Positions 18,882-27,796 of a stretch of DNA of 64,000 nt are shown piece after piece. Origin of the DNA: Polynucleobacter asymbioticus QLW-P1DMWA-1 (GTDB taxonomy: Bacteria > Pseudomonadota > Gammaproteobacteria > Burkholderiales > Burkholderiaceae); NCBI RefSeq assembly GCF_000016345.1, contig NC_009379.1, positions 124,001-188,000 of the forward strand. The letters are read 5' to 3'. Under the pieces are notes generated by a model, which was given only the letters and a program-made list of their open reading frames with translations, ran no database searches and was not told the DNA's origin. Position numbers and translations under genes: made by a program. Positions within the stretch are counted from its first letter, which is position 1. Every line of letters starts with the position of its first letter.

Positions 18882-19606
18882 TAGGCTCTTCCTAGCTTTC
18901 CTAATTCAGCGCGCATCGCATCGATCACTTGCGCATAATTTTCTTTGCCAAAAATGGCTGAGCCCGCAACAAAAGTATCTGCGCCTGCTTGCGCCACTTG
19001 TGCAATGTTATCTACTTTAATGCCGCCATCTACCTCAAGACGAATCTGTCGACCAGTCTCCGCTTCATGACGATCTAAGCGTGCACGCACTTGAGCGATT
19101 TTATGTAAGGTACTTGGAATGAATGATTGACCGCCAAACCCGGGGTTCACTGACATAAGTAATACCAGGTCGAGTAATTCCAAGGTGTGATCTAAGTGAT
19201 CTAGTGGTGTAGCTGGATTGAGTACGAGCCCTGCCTGACATCCTTGATCACGAATGAGATTTAGTGTGCGGTTGACATGCGGGCTCGCTTCGGGGTGAAA
19301 GCTAATGAGATTTGCACCCGCTTTGGCAAAATCGGGCACGATGCGATCCACTGGCTCAACCATTAAGTGAACGTCAATAACGGCAGCCCCACCATTTTTC
19401 ATGGCATACGGACGAATGGCCTCACAAACCAAAGGGCCAATCGTGAGGTTGGGGACGTAATGGTTATCCATCACATCGAAATGAATCCAATCGGCCCCAG
19501 CCGCTAAAACGTCTTGTACTTCTTTGCCTAGGCAGGCAAAGTCTGCCGACAAAATAGAGGGGGCAATAAGAAATTGGCGATTTGATGGTATTTTTTGGCT
19601 TTCCAT
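18881..19606 (-). CDS. rpe: ribulose-phosphate 3-epimerase
   Basis: Interconverts ribulose-5-phosphate and xylulose-5-phosphate in the pentose phosphate pathway. TIM barrel, 241 residues: [33 protein letters not shown] (metal-binding His and Asp), [20 protein letters not shown] and [11 protein letters not shown]. First gene of the rpe-trp operon and directly coupled to trpE; in many relatives a phosphoglycolate phosphatase gene (gph) lies between them, and it is missing here. It diverges from apaG with about 50 bp between. Confidence 0.96.
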   Translation of the reverse strand: MESQKIPSNRQFLIAPSILSADFACLGKEVQDVLAAGADWIHFDVMDNHYVPNLTIGPLVCEAIRPYAMKNGGAAVIDVHLMVEPVDRIVPDFAKAGANLISFHPEASPHVNRTLNLIRDQGCQAGLVLNPATPLDHLDHTLELLDLVLLMSVNPGFGGQSFIPSTLHKIAQVRARLDRHEAETGRQIRLEVDGGIKVDNIAQVAQAGADTFVAGSAIFGKENYAQVIDAMRAELGKLGRA

Positions 19607-19655
19607 CCCTAGATTCTAGCTTGCAGTTGACCTAAGGATGGAGCAGAATTCGATC

Positions 19656-20030
19656 ATGAATCCCCACGAAATTAGCATTACGGTCAAAGCCCAGTACCTC
19701 CCTGACCAATCCGACCCGGATAACCGTCAATTTGCCTTTGCATACACAATCACAATCTGTAATACGGGGGCGGCGAGCATTCAACTCATTGCCCGCCATT
19801 GGTTTATTACGGATGGGGACAATGATGTCCAGGAAGTCCGTGGTTTGGGGGTTGTGGGCCAGCAGCCTTTATTGCGTTCCGGGGAGCATTTTGAGTACAC
19901 CAGTTGGGCTACTTTGCCCACACCTGCTGGAACAATGCGCGGCGAATACTTCTGCGTGACTGAGGAGGCACAATTTTTTCAAGCGCCCATTCCCGAGTTT
20001 GCTTTAGTCATGCCCCGTACCCTCCACTAA
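19656..20030 (+). CDS. apaG: ApaG domain protein
   Basis: A 124-residue fibronectin III-like fold protein. ApaG is linked genetically to Co2+ resistance and Mg2+ efflux in enterobacteria, but its molecular role is unclear. Conserved parts are FAFAYTITICNTG, LIARHWFITDGDNDVQEVRGLGVVGQQPLL, EYTSWATLPTPAGTMRGEYFC. A start at 19638 is also in frame; I prefer 19656 because MNPHEISITVKAQYLP aligns with the start of known ApaG proteins and the resulting length is typical. It diverges from rpe and precedes mltA on the plus strand. Confidence 0.92.
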   Translation: MNPHEISITVKAQYLPDQSDPDNRQFAFAYTITICNTGAASIQLIARHWFITDGDNDVQEVRGLGVVGQQPLLRSGEHFEYTSWATLPTPAGTMRGEYFCVTEEAQFFQAPIPEFALVMPRTLH

Positions 20031-20056
20031 AAAAGCAGGAATAGGGGTTGCAACAC

Positions 20057-20170
20057 TTATTTTTTGCCTTTACCGGTCCATAAAACAATAAATAGCAAAA
20101 GACCTAAAGCAATTGCACCCTCAACAACAAAAAGTAGCATTGGGTATTCATCGAGTAAATTGGCGATCAT
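20057..20170 (-). CDS. possible 37-residue single-span membrane peptide
   Basis: MIANLLDEYP is followed by a clean hydrophobic helix (MLLFVVEGAIALGLLLFIVL) and a basic tail WTGKGKK, as in genuine small membrane proteins. Its ATG (20168-20170) overlaps the mltA ATG (20169-20171) head to head. It fills the apaG-mltA gap almost completely. I see no good Shine-Dalgarno, and the frame could be extended upstream inside mltA. It may be real or chance; conservation would decide. Confidence 0.4.
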   Translation of the reverse strand: MIANLLDEYPMLLFVVEGAIALGLLLFIVLWTGKGKK

Positions 20171-21296
20171 GATTTCTAAAGTTAAATTAATCCAAACAAG
20201 TGTATTCGCTATTCTGATTGCTGGTTTATTGGCTGCTTGTTCCACCCCTCCTACCCGTGGGCCTGGATATCGTTCGGGTGCTGGAGGCTCTCCATCTTCC
20301 TATAGCTCATCAATTGCTAGCTTTAGTGCGGTCTCATGGCAGGCTTTACCAGGCTGGCAAGAAGATGATCTAACGCAGGCATGGCCAGCTTGGCTCAAAA
20401 GCTGTCAAGCTTTGCAAAAGCGCACTACCCAAATTAATTGGCGCTCAGTCTGTTCGCAGACCGCAGGAATTTCTAGTCAAAATAACCAAGCGATTCGGCG
20501 GTATTTTGAGAGTAACTTTCAAGCTTATGAAATTCGCAATAGTGCCGGAAGTGATACGGGAATGATTACTGGATATTACGAACCAGTGATGAATGGATCA
20601 TTAACTCGCACTAGTATCTATAACATTCCTTTGTACAGCTATCCAAAAGCCTGGCGTCAGTCTAAGCCGAATCCAGCACCAACTCGGGCTGAGCTAATCA
20701 GTTCGGGAGTGCTGCAGGGATCAGAGATTGCTTGGGTTCAAGATCCAGTTGCAGCTGCTTTTATGCAAATACAGGGCTCAGGAAAAATTCGACTAGATGA
20801 CGGCCGTATTTTGCGTCTGGGATTTGCGGGAACGAATGATCAACCTTTTAAATCCTTTGCGCAATGGCTTTTAGATCGCAAGGAAATTACGCGTGGTGAA
20901 GCCAGTATGCAGGGAATCTCTCAGTGGGCAAAGCGTAATCCCAACCAGGTTAATGAGATGCTTAATGCAAATCCCCGTTTTGTTTTCTTTAAAGAGCTGC
21001 CAGGCAATGTCGATGCATCCCTAGGTCCTGATGGCGCATTGGGCGTGCCACTCACCAGTGAGCGGAGTATTGCGATTGATTTGCAAGCGATGCCGCTGGG
21101 CGCGCCAGTATTTTTATCCACTACAAAGGCTGCTAGTAATCAGCCTTTACAGAAGCTAGTGATGGCTCAGGACACGGGTAAGGCAATTGTTGGGGGAGTG
21201 CGCGCTGATTACTACTGGGGTTCTGGTGAGGCTGCCGGTGAAATGGCGGGCCGCATGAAGCAAAACGGCAACATGTGGCTTTTATTGCCTCGTTAG
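20169..21296 (+). CDS. mltA: membrane-bound lytic murein transglycosylase A
   Basis: Outer-membrane lipoprotein that cleaves peptidoglycan glycan strands to 1,6-anhydroMurNAc products. The ATG at 20169 gives a lipoprotein signal peptide ending in the lipobox LAAC (Cys24). The frame is open further upstream (ATG at 20064), but that extension would hide the signal peptide. Domain motifs: GMITGYYEPVMNGSLT, FMQIQGSGKIRLDDGR, GFAGTNDQPFKSF and a 3D domain with the catalytic Asp in VMAQDTGKAIVGGVRADYYWG. It ends two bases before the convergent M20 gene. Confidence 0.93.
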   Translation: MISKVKLIQTSVFAILIAGLLAACSTPPTRGPGYRSGAGGSPSSYSSSIASFSAVSWQALPGWQEDDLTQAWPAWLKSCQALQKRTTQINWRSVCSQTAGISSQNNQAIRRYFESNFQAYEIRNSAGSDTGMITGYYEPVMNGSLTRTSIYNIPLYSYPKAWRQSKPNPAPTRAELISSGVLQGSEIAWVQDPVAAAFMQIQGSGKIRLDDGRILRLGFAGTNDQPFKSFAQWLLDRKEITRGEASMQGISQWAKRNPNQVNEMLNANPRFVFFKELPGNVDASLGPDGALGVPLTSERSIAIDLQAMPLGAPVFLSTTKAASNQPLQKLVMAQDTGKAIVGGVRADYYWGSGEAAGEMAGRMKQNGNMWLLLPR

Positions 21297-21298
21297 GT

Positions 21299-22489
21299 TT
21301 ACGCCAAGTAGCGCTGAGCAAGCTTTACCCAATAACTCACGCCAACTGGAATGAGTGCATCATTGAAGTCGTATGAGGGGTTATGCAGATGGCAAGGCCC
21401 CATGCCATGCCCAACCGAACGATGATCGCCATCCCCATTGCCTAAGAAGACATAGCATCCAGGCTTCTCAAGCAACATAAAGGCAAAGTCTTCAGCACCC
21501 ATCGTTGGATCTATAGAGGTGCTGACATTTGACTTTCCAGCAATCTCACTCATGACTTCGCTCGCAAATGCTACTTCGTTAGCATGATTAATCAGCGGCG
21601 GGTAATTTCTAGAAAAGGTGATTTCTGTCTGGCAGTCAAAGGCGCTAGCAATATTGTGAGCCAGTTCACGCAAGCGCTGTTCAATCAGATCCAACACTTC
21701 CAAAGTAAATGTTCTAACGGTGCCACCAATAAAAGCGCTGTCTGGAATAACGTTGCTAGTTTCTCCCGCATGAAATTGCGTCACAGATAGTACAGCGGCA
21801 TCGATAGGTCGTTTATTGCGAGTAATGATGCTTTGTAATGCCAGTACCACTTGAGCGCCAGCAAATACGGGATCGGCGCTGTTGTGCGGTAAGGCAGCAT
21901 GACCGCCTCTACCCTTAATGATGATTTCAAAAGTATTGCTAGAGGCCATCATAGGGCCAGGAGTAACTCCAAAATGACCCTCTGCTAGACCGGGCCAGTT
22001 ATGCAAACCGAATACGGCATCACAAGGAAACTGCTCAAATAATCCATCGTTGATCATTTCTTTTGCACCAGCACCACCTTCTTCGGCTGGTTGAAAAATG
22101 AATACCACAGTGCCCTTAAATTCGCGATGATTGGAGAGATACTGCGCCGCCCCCAATAGCATGGCAGTGTGACCGTCATGGCCGCATGCATGCATCTTTC
22201 CAGGATTACGAGAGGTATGTTCGAAATTATTGTGTTCTTGAAGTGGCAGGGCATCCATATCGGCGCGCAAGCCAATCATCTTGCCAGGACCTAAGTCTCC
22301 ATCGAGACGTCCTACGACACCCGTCTTTCCCATGCCGCGGTATACCGAAATTCCCCAGCTTGAGAGAGCCTGAGCAACTAGATCGGCAGTCCGATTTTCT
22401 TCGAAACGCAATTCAGGATGTGCATGAATATTGCGTCGAATATCTTGGATCTCTTTTGCAGACTCGGTTATTTCAGGGATTAAATGCAT
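21299..22489 (-). CDS. M20 family amidohydrolase (hippurate hydrolase type)
   Basis: A 396-residue zinc-dependent peptidase/amidohydrolase of the M20D group, which cleaves N-acyl amino acids, hippurate or indole conjugates. Metal site motifs: GLRADMDALPLQE, KMHACGHDGHTAMLLGAA, FIFQPAEEGGAGAKEMINDG and MGAEDFAFMLLEKPGCYVFLG. The dimerisation lid domain starts near GRGGHAALPHNSADP. No signal peptide, so cytoplasmic. The true substrate cannot be inferred. It lies upstream of nothing obviously related; bioD ends 58 bp away on the same strand. Confidence 0.9.
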   Translation of the reverse strand: MHLIPEITESAKEIQDIRRNIHAHPELRFEENRTADLVAQALSSWGISVYRGMGKTGVVGRLDGDLGPGKMIGLRADMDALPLQEHNNFEHTSRNPGKMHACGHDGHTAMLLGAAQYLSNHREFKGTVVFIFQPAEEGGAGAKEMINDGLFEQFPCDAVFGLHNWPGLAEGHFGVTPGPMMASSNTFEIIIKGRGGHAALPHNSADPVFAGAQVVLALQSIITRNKRPIDAAVLSVTQFHAGETSNVIPDSAFIGGTVRTFTLEVLDLIEQRLRELAHNIASAFDCQTEITFSRNYPPLINHANEVAFASEVMSEIAGKSNVSTSIDPTMGAEDFAFMLLEKPGCYVFLGNGDGDHRSVGHGMGPCHLHNPSYDFNDALIPVGVSYWVKLAQRYLA

Positions 22490-22547
22490 CCCTTCATCTT
22501 ATCCGAAACTGATATGCAATGCCGATAAGAAGGCCTTAATTGCTTTT

Positions 22548-23264
22548 TTATGAAGGCAATTGAATGTGCTCTGCAGCAAATTGAAGGGCGGCCAATGTGT
22601 AGGGGGCGTTATTGGGCTTTTCTATCTCGCTTGGTAATGTGGGAATGAGCCCCAAAAAAGGTGCATGGATTCTAGTTTGAAGCGCTTGAATATTATCTTC
22701 TAATAAATCCATTTTGGAAGATAGGGAATTAGCAATCCAACCGGCAATTTTCAATTTGCGAGATTCAATTGCCTCGACGGTAAGAAGCGCATGGTTAATG
22801 CATCCCAAACGCATGCCTACTACTAAGATGACCGGTAAATTGATTTGCGCTGCAAAATCGCTTAAGTCTTCAGTGGTATTTAGTGGAATCAGAAATCCCC
22901 CGGCACCTTCCACAACGACAGACTCAGCCTGAGCTCTGATCAATTCATATGCCTTGATGATGGTGGCGAGATTTAATTGCAAGCCCAATTGCGCTGCGGC
23001 AATATGAGGGGCTGCGGGTGTGTCTAAAACATAAGGGCATAAATTAAGCTCTTCGGGACTCAAATGAGAGGCAATTCGGAGAGTCTCTAGATCTTCATTT
23101 AACAGCTTGCCATTAGCTTCGAGATAGGTGCCCGCCACCACTGGTTTAAAACCGACTACATGTTTATTCTGTTCGCGTAGTTTCAGAATAAGTGCACCAC
23201 TGACTAGAGTTTTACCAATCTCAGTATCTGTACCAGTTACAAAAAAACTCGATGATGTATTCAT
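22548..23264 (-). CDS. bioD: dethiobiotin synthetase
   Basis: ATP-dependent carboxylase closing the ureido ring of dethiobiotin from DAPA and CO2. The P-loop is VTGTDTEIGKTLVSGAL at the N-terminus; KPVVAG and VVEGAGGFLIPL are the substrate and metal strands. 238 residues. The ATG overlaps the bioF stop by four bases (ATGA at 23261-23264). Last gene of bioA-bioF-bioD. Confidence 0.95.
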   Translation of the reverse strand: MNTSSSFFVTGTDTEIGKTLVSGALILKLREQNKHVVGFKPVVAGTYLEANGKLLNEDLETLRIASHLSPEELNLCPYVLDTPAAPHIAAAQLGLQLNLATIIKAYELIRAQAESVVVEGAGGFLIPLNTTEDLSDFAAQINLPVILVVGMRLGCINHALLTVEAIESRKLKIAGWIANSLSSKMDLLEDNIQALQTRIHAPFLGLIPTLPSEIEKPNNAPYTLAALQFAAEHIQLPS

Positions 23265-24496
23265 GAAGAGGCTTTATCCATGACTTGTTGCTCGATGGTT
23301 TTTAAGGTCTTTATGAGTTGATATAAATCTTCTTCCCGATGGCTTGCGGAAAAGGTAACGCGTAAGCGTGCGCTTCCTGGAGGTACGGTGGGCGGCCTTA
23401 TGGCTGGTATCCAATAACTAGCCTCATCCAATAGCTTGGCTGCCATTAAGGCATTTGCATTACTGCCAAGAACAACTGGTTGAATGGGGGTACAGGAGGA
23501 AACTTTGGTCCATTGAGTAAACGACATTTCATCTTGCCAAATTTGAATGAGGCGGTAAAGTTGGGCGCGCCGTTCTTTGCCTTCATCGCCCTCAATAATT
23601 TCTAAGCTTTTTAATAATGCATGCGCTATTGCTGGGGGTGTGGCAGTGCTGTAAATATAGGGGCGACCTTTTTGAATGAGCCACTCAATAAATTGATCTT
23701 TCGCACAAACGAAAGCACCACTCACGCCAGCAGCCTTGCCAAGTGTTCCTATATAAATGATTCGGTCAGAGCTGATGTTTTCTTGTTCCAATATGCCATG
23801 TCCATTTTTACCGAGTACACCAAAACCATGGGCATCATCTATCAATAAAAGAGCGTCGCTTTGTTCTGCAATGCGAAGTAGTTCTTTGACGGGTGCTAAA
23901 TCACCATCCATGCTAAATACCCCATCTACTACGATGAGCTTTAGCGGCCTAACATCATTTTTGATTGAGCTTAGTAGGGATGCGGGCTGCGTGTGATCAA
24001 ACAAAGTCACCGCAGCATTGTTTTGTACGCTGGCTAAACGCACACCATCAATGAGGGAGGCGTGATTTAATTTAGCTGAATAAATACTGGCGCCACCAGA
24101 AGGGGCAAGCCTCACTAAACCGGTAATAGCTGCAAGATTGGCGAGATAGCCGGTACTAAAAAATAATGCACGCGCCTTGGGGATATGGCTTGCCTGAAAA
24201 GAGGCCAATTTTTTTTCTAGGTGATCATGCGCAACGTTATGACCACTAATTAAATGAGATGCGCCACTACCAACACCATATTTTTTAGCGCCTTCCATTA
24301 ATCCATCAATGATTTTTGGATGGTTGGCAAGACCTAAATAGTCATTGCTACAGAAAGTATTTAAGAGCCTATTACCTACCAATGCCGTAGTGTCGCAGGC
24401 TGACTCTGTCACGCGTAATTGGCGTTTGAGTAACTGCAATTCCAAATCTGTAATTTGATCTTCGACTAACTTGAGGGCGTTGAACGAACCAGTCAT
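23261..24496 (-). CDS. bioF: 8-amino-7-oxononanoate synthase
   Basis: PLP enzyme of the alpha-oxoamine synthase family that condenses pimeloyl-ACP (or CoA) with L-alanine. Visible: FCSNDYLGLANHP, GVGSGASHLISGHN, VDGVFSMDGDLAPV, LLIDDAHGFGVLGKNGHG (Asp contacting PLP) and the Schiff-base Lys in IIYIGTLGKAAGVSGAF. 411 residues, slightly longer than E. coli BioF at the N-terminus. Overlaps the bioA stop by four bases and the bioD start by four bases. Confidence 0.95.
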   Translation of the reverse strand: MTGSFNALKLVEDQITDLELQLLKRQLRVTESACDTTALVGNRLLNTFCSNDYLGLANHPKIIDGLMEGAKKYGVGSGASHLISGHNVAHDHLEKKLASFQASHIPKARALFFSTGYLANLAAITGLVRLAPSGGASIYSAKLNHASLIDGVRLASVQNNAAVTLFDHTQPASLLSSIKNDVRPLKLIVVDGVFSMDGDLAPVKELLRIAEQSDALLLIDDAHGFGVLGKNGHGILEQENISSDRIIYIGTLGKAAGVSGAFVCAKDQFIEWLIQKGRPYIYSTATPPAIAHALLKSLEIIEGDEGKERRAQLYRLIQIWQDEMSFTQWTKVSSCTPIQPVVLGSNANALMAAKLLDEASYWIPAIRPPTVPPGSARLRVTFSASHREEDLYQLIKTLKTIEQQVMDKASS

Positions 24497-25839
24497 GCGA
24501 GGGCCTGATTTAGAGCGCGTTGCACAGCACTTCCCATTGCCATTGCTTCTTCAGTTGACAAGATATAGGGTGGCATCACATATACCGTATTGGCGATGGG
24601 ACGAATCAGCACGCCCGCGTTTAAGCAACTTGAAAACATTTCTCGAGGGAATGCCTTTTGGTTTTTCAATACCTCAGACTTAATGTCAAACGCCAAAATC
24701 ATTCCTTGTTGACGCCAATGTTCTATCCGGGGATCGACTTTTGCCCAGGCAAATGCGTCCGCTAAATCTATTGAGCGTTCCACATTCTTTTCGAGCACTT
24801 TTTCAGATTCAAAAATCTCCAGACAGGCTAGGGCAGCGGCGCAGGCTAGTGGGTTGCCGGTATAAGAGTGGGAGTGCAAGAAACCCTGTTGAGTTTGATC
24901 GCTATAAAAAGCGCGGTAAATTTTTTCAGTAGTCATACAAAGGGATAAAGGTAGGTATCCCCCACTGATTCCCTTGGATAGCGTTAGAAAATCGGGCCAA
25001 ATTCCAGCATGCTCACAAGCAAAAAATTTTCCGGTACGACCACAACCCACAGCAATTTCATCCGCTATTAGATGAATGTCATAGCATTCACATAAGGTCT
25101 TTACAAGACGCAAGTATTCCGGTGAATACATCGCCATTTGGCCAGCGCATTGGACTAATGGCTCAACAATAATGGCGGCAATGTGTTCATGCTCTTTTTG
25201 GAATAGCTTCTCTAGCTCATGAGCGGCTTTTATTGCTACGTCTTTAGCGCTCTCGCCAGTCATCGCTTTTCGAGCGTCTGGTGAAGAGGCGGTATATACC
25301 TCTTGCAATAGTGAGCCGTAAGCCTCACGAAAGATGGCTACATCAGTTACAGCTAAAGCACCCAAGGTCTCGCCGTGATAGCCGTTTTCGAGACACACAA
25401 ATTTTTTCTTTTGAGGCTTGCCTTGCAGTTGCCAATAATGGTGACTCATTTTTAACGCTATTTCTACTGCTGACGCGCCATCAGATGCGTAGAACACATG
25501 ACCTAAATATTTTTGAGTTAAGGCGGATAATTTTTCGGAAAGCTCAACAACGGGTTGGTGGGTAAAGCCAGCCAACATCACATGCTCAATTTTTTCTAGC
25601 TGGTTTGTGATGGCTTGATTAATGCGCTGGTTGGAATGCCCAAATAAATTAGTCCACCAAGAGCTAATGCAATCCAATAGGGCGTTTTCTTGTTCGTCAT
25701 AGAGCCATGCACCCTTTCCCTTGGTAATCGCGATCAGGGGAAGTGATTCGTGATGCTTCATCTGGGTACAGGGGTGCCATACCGCAGAAAGGCTGCGTTT
25801 AACTAGGGTGGCTTGATCTAAATCGGAAATAACCTTCAT
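24493..25839 (-). CDS. bioA: adenosylmethionine-8-amino-7-oxononanoate aminotransferase
   Basis: Class III PLP aminotransferase making DAPA from KAPA with SAM as amino donor. Motifs: SAVWHPCTQMKHHESLPL (the N-terminal WHPCTQ signature of BioA), ISSWWTNLFGHSNQRIN, YHGETLGALAVT, LIADEIAVGCGRTGKFFACEHAGI and the PLP Lys in LTLSKGISGGYLPLS. The frame stays open to 25908, but the ATG at 25839 (MKVISDLDQ) is the natural start, leaving about 90 bp to divergent bioB for promoters. First gene of bioA-F-D. Confidence 0.95.
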   Translation of the reverse strand: MKVISDLDQATLVKRSLSAVWHPCTQMKHHESLPLIAITKGKGAWLYDEQENALLDCISSWWTNLFGHSNQRINQAITNQLEKIEHVMLAGFTHQPVVELSEKLSALTQKYLGHVFYASDGASAVEIALKMSHHYWQLQGKPQKKKFVCLENGYHGETLGALAVTDVAIFREAYGSLLQEVYTASSPDARKAMTGESAKDVAIKAAHELEKLFQKEHEHIAAIIVEPLVQCAGQMAMYSPEYLRLVKTLCECYDIHLIADEIAVGCGRTGKFFACEHAGIWPDFLTLSKGISGGYLPLSLCMTTEKIYRAFYSDQTQQGFLHSHSYTGNPLACAAALACLEIFESEKVLEKNVERSIDLADAFAWAKVDPRIEHWRQQGMILAFDIKSEVLKNQKAFPREMFSSCLNAGVLIRPIANTVYVMPPYILSTEEAMAMGSAVQRALNQALA

Positions 25840-25929
25840 GTTTGATATTTGACCACTAGTTTTTCCTAATTTCGGGCTGTATCTGTTATGTTTATGCCTT
25901 GAATTCATCTATTTTTCTGGAATTGACTC

Positions 25930-26967
25930 ATGTTGGACGCCCAAACCGTTGAAAAACCCCTTACTCACATCAAATCGAAGGCTGATTTGAGGAAAGAGGT
26001 GGATGCATCTGGCGAATGGACTGTTAGCCAGATCGAGGCGCTCTTTGCTTTGCCCTTTAATGAATTGATGTTCAAGGCGCAACAGGCTCATGAAGCCAAC
26101 TTTCCAGAAGGTGACGTGGAATTAGCTACCCTCCTATCTATTAAAACGGGCGGTTGCCCTGAGGATTGCAGCTACTGCCCTCAAGCAGCTCGTTATGACA
26201 CCGACGTCAAGGCTGAGAAGTTAATGGGCCTGGAGGAGGTTCTGGAGGCCGCTAAAGCCGCTAAAGCCGCAGGATCCAATCGATTCTGCATGGGCGCCGC
26301 TTGGAGGGAGCCTAAAGACCGTGATATTGAAAAAGTCACGGCGATGATTAAGGGGGTTAAGGCTTTAGGCCTTGAAACCTGTGCAACCCTAGGGATGCTT
26401 GAAGCTAATCAGGCCAAGGCTTTACAAGAGGCTGGATTGGATTTTTATAACCACAACCTAGATACGAGCGAAGACTTTTACCGCTCTGTGATCTCTACTC
26501 GTGGCTACCAAGATCGCTTAGATACCATTTCTAATGTACGCGCTGCTGGCATGTCAGTCTGCTGTGGTGGCATTGTGGGCATGGGTGAATCTCGTGAGCA
26601 ACGCGCCGCCTTCTTGGCGCGTCTAGCCAACTTAAGCCCCTATCCGGAATCAGTTCCGATCAACCATTTAGTTCCAGTAGCTGGGACTCCTCTGGCTGAA
26701 CAAAAACCTCTGGATCCTTTGGAGTTTGTGAGAACAATTGCTGTGGCGCGTATTACGATGCCCAAAGCTAGGGTCCGCCTATCCGCAGGTCGCCAAGAGT
26801 TGGGGCGTGCAATTCAGGCAATGTGTTTCATGGCGGGCGCCAATTCCATCTTTTATGGTGAGCAATTACTCACTACCGGAAATCCTGAGGCAGAACAAGA
26901 CCTTGCGCTCTTAGCAGAGCTTGGATTAAAGACTAAACAAAGCTGTAAAGCAGAGGTTTTGGTCTAA
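25930..26967 (+). CDS. bioB: biotin synthase
   Basis: Radical SAM enzyme inserting sulfur into dethiobiotin, 345 residues. The [4Fe-4S] site is [16 protein letters not shown] (CxxxCxxC). Further ligands of the sacrificial [2Fe-2S] cluster lie in [20 protein letters not shown] and [13 protein letters not shown] with the Arg in [10 protein letters not shown]. It diverges from bioA; no BirA operator of the enteric type is visible in the gap. A run of three GCCGCTAAA-like units (about 26249-26272) encodes AAKAAKAAG. coq7 follows after 11 bp. Confidence 0.97.
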
Positions 26968-26978
26968 TTTTTCTATAG

Positions 26979-27608
26979 ATGTCGCTCATAGATCGTTTCA
27001 TTGCTGAGTTTGATACTGCGCTTCGCTCAGTCGTTGGCGGCGCACATTCTCGCCGGCCTACCCCAGGGTCAGGCGAGATTTCTCATGCAAATTTGGATGT
27101 TGCCCAAAGAAAACATGCTGCCGGATTAATGCGCGTAAATCATGTGGGTGAAGTGTGCGCTCAAGCACTCTATCAATCACAAAAAATGCTTGCTAGAAAT
27201 CCTCAAATTCAAGTGATGCTTGAGCATTCTGGTCAAGAAGAAATGGACCATCTTGCATGGTGTGAAACTCGTCTACAAGAATTAGGTTCGCACCCCAGTT
27301 ACCTCAATCCTTTTTGGTATGCTGGATCCTTTGCAATCGGCATGCTTGCTGGTTTAGCGGGCGATCGATGGAGTTTAGGTTTTGTAGCGGAGACTGAGAA
27401 ACAAGTTGAAAATCATCTCGAAAGTCATCTTGAAACATTGCCCCAGGAAGATCTTCGCTCACGCGCAATTGTTGATCAAATGCGCATCGATGAAATTGAG
27501 CATGGACAAGCAGCGCTACATGCCGGCGGAGTAGTTTTGCCAGACCCCGTGCAAAAGGTAATGCAAGCGATGTCCAAAGTCATGACAACGGCTGCTTACA
27601 GGATTTAA
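26979..27608 (+). CDS. coq7: 3-demethoxyubiquinol 3-hydroxylase (Coq7 type)
   Basis: Carboxylate-bridged di-iron hydroxylase of the penultimate ring step of ubiquinone synthesis, used in place of UbiF in many betaproteobacteria. Iron ligands are visible in order: Glu in [21 protein letters not shown] (ExxH), Glu in [12 protein letters not shown], and [10 protein letters not shown] (ExxH). A central hydrophobic region ([15 protein letters not shown]) probably dips into the membrane. 209 residues is normal. It is co-directional with bioB, 11 bp apart, and a hairpin follows the stop. Confidence 0.94.
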   Translation: MSLIDRFIAEFDTALRSVVGGAHSRRPTPGSGEISHANLDVAQRKHAAGLMRVNHVGEVCAQALYQSQKMLARNPQIQVMLEHSGQEEMDHLAWCETRLQELGSHPSYLNPFWYAGSFAIGMLAGLAGDRWSLGFVAETEKQVENHLESHLETLPQEDLRSRAIVDQMRIDEIEHGQAALHAGGVVLPDPVQKVMQAMSKVMTTAAYRI

Positions 27609-27611
27609 ATT

Positions 27612-27649
27612 CCCATTTTTCTGAGAATGGGCTTTAAAAATATTTTTTG
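27612..27649 (+). terminator. probable terminator after coq7
   Basis: CCCATT (27612-27617) and AATGGG (27626-27631), extendable by wobble pairs, form a small hairpin directly after the coq7 stop. An A/T-rich tract ending in TTTTTT follows after about ten bases. The stem is short, so efficiency may be modest. Confidence 0.45.
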
Positions 27650-27664
27650 GATTTATTTTTTAAA

Positions 27665-27686
27665 ATACTGTTTTTAAAAACAGTAT
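27665..27686. promoter_or_regulatory. perfect palindrome matching the LexA (SOS) box consensus
   Basis: A 22-bp perfect inverted repeat with the form TACTGT-N8-ACAGTA, the N8 being four T and four A. The E. coli/betaproteobacterial LexA consensus is CTGT-N8-ACAG with TA flanks, so all twelve fixed positions agree. A TATATT hexamer at 27684-27689 overlaps the right edge. No ORF of credible length starts next to it; the next gene downstream is mraZ, about 215 bp away. LexA binding is inference. Confidence 0.55.
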
Positions 27687-27796
27687 ATTTGGCGATTATC
27701 TAGCTCTATAGCTAAGACCTATTCTTAAGTGTATTTTCCAAGCCATTGTTTCAAGTAGCTATTTTATTATCAGCATTTTATGAACACATCACGCTA

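Noticed and set aside
18881-19655. Tryptophan attenuator or leader peptide
   Set aside because: No Trp-rich short ORF or terminator/antiterminator pair is seen upstream of rpe or between rpe and trpE.
26249-26272. Tandem GCCGCTAAA units in bioB
   Set aside because: They encode an Ala-Ala-Lys helix in a conserved part of BioB; ordinary low-complexity coding sequence.
27665-27686. Palindrome as an intrinsic terminator for coq7
   Set aside because: A/T-only centre with no GC stem and no following T run; a separate hairpin nearer the coq7 stop serves better. The LexA-like reading fits more positions.
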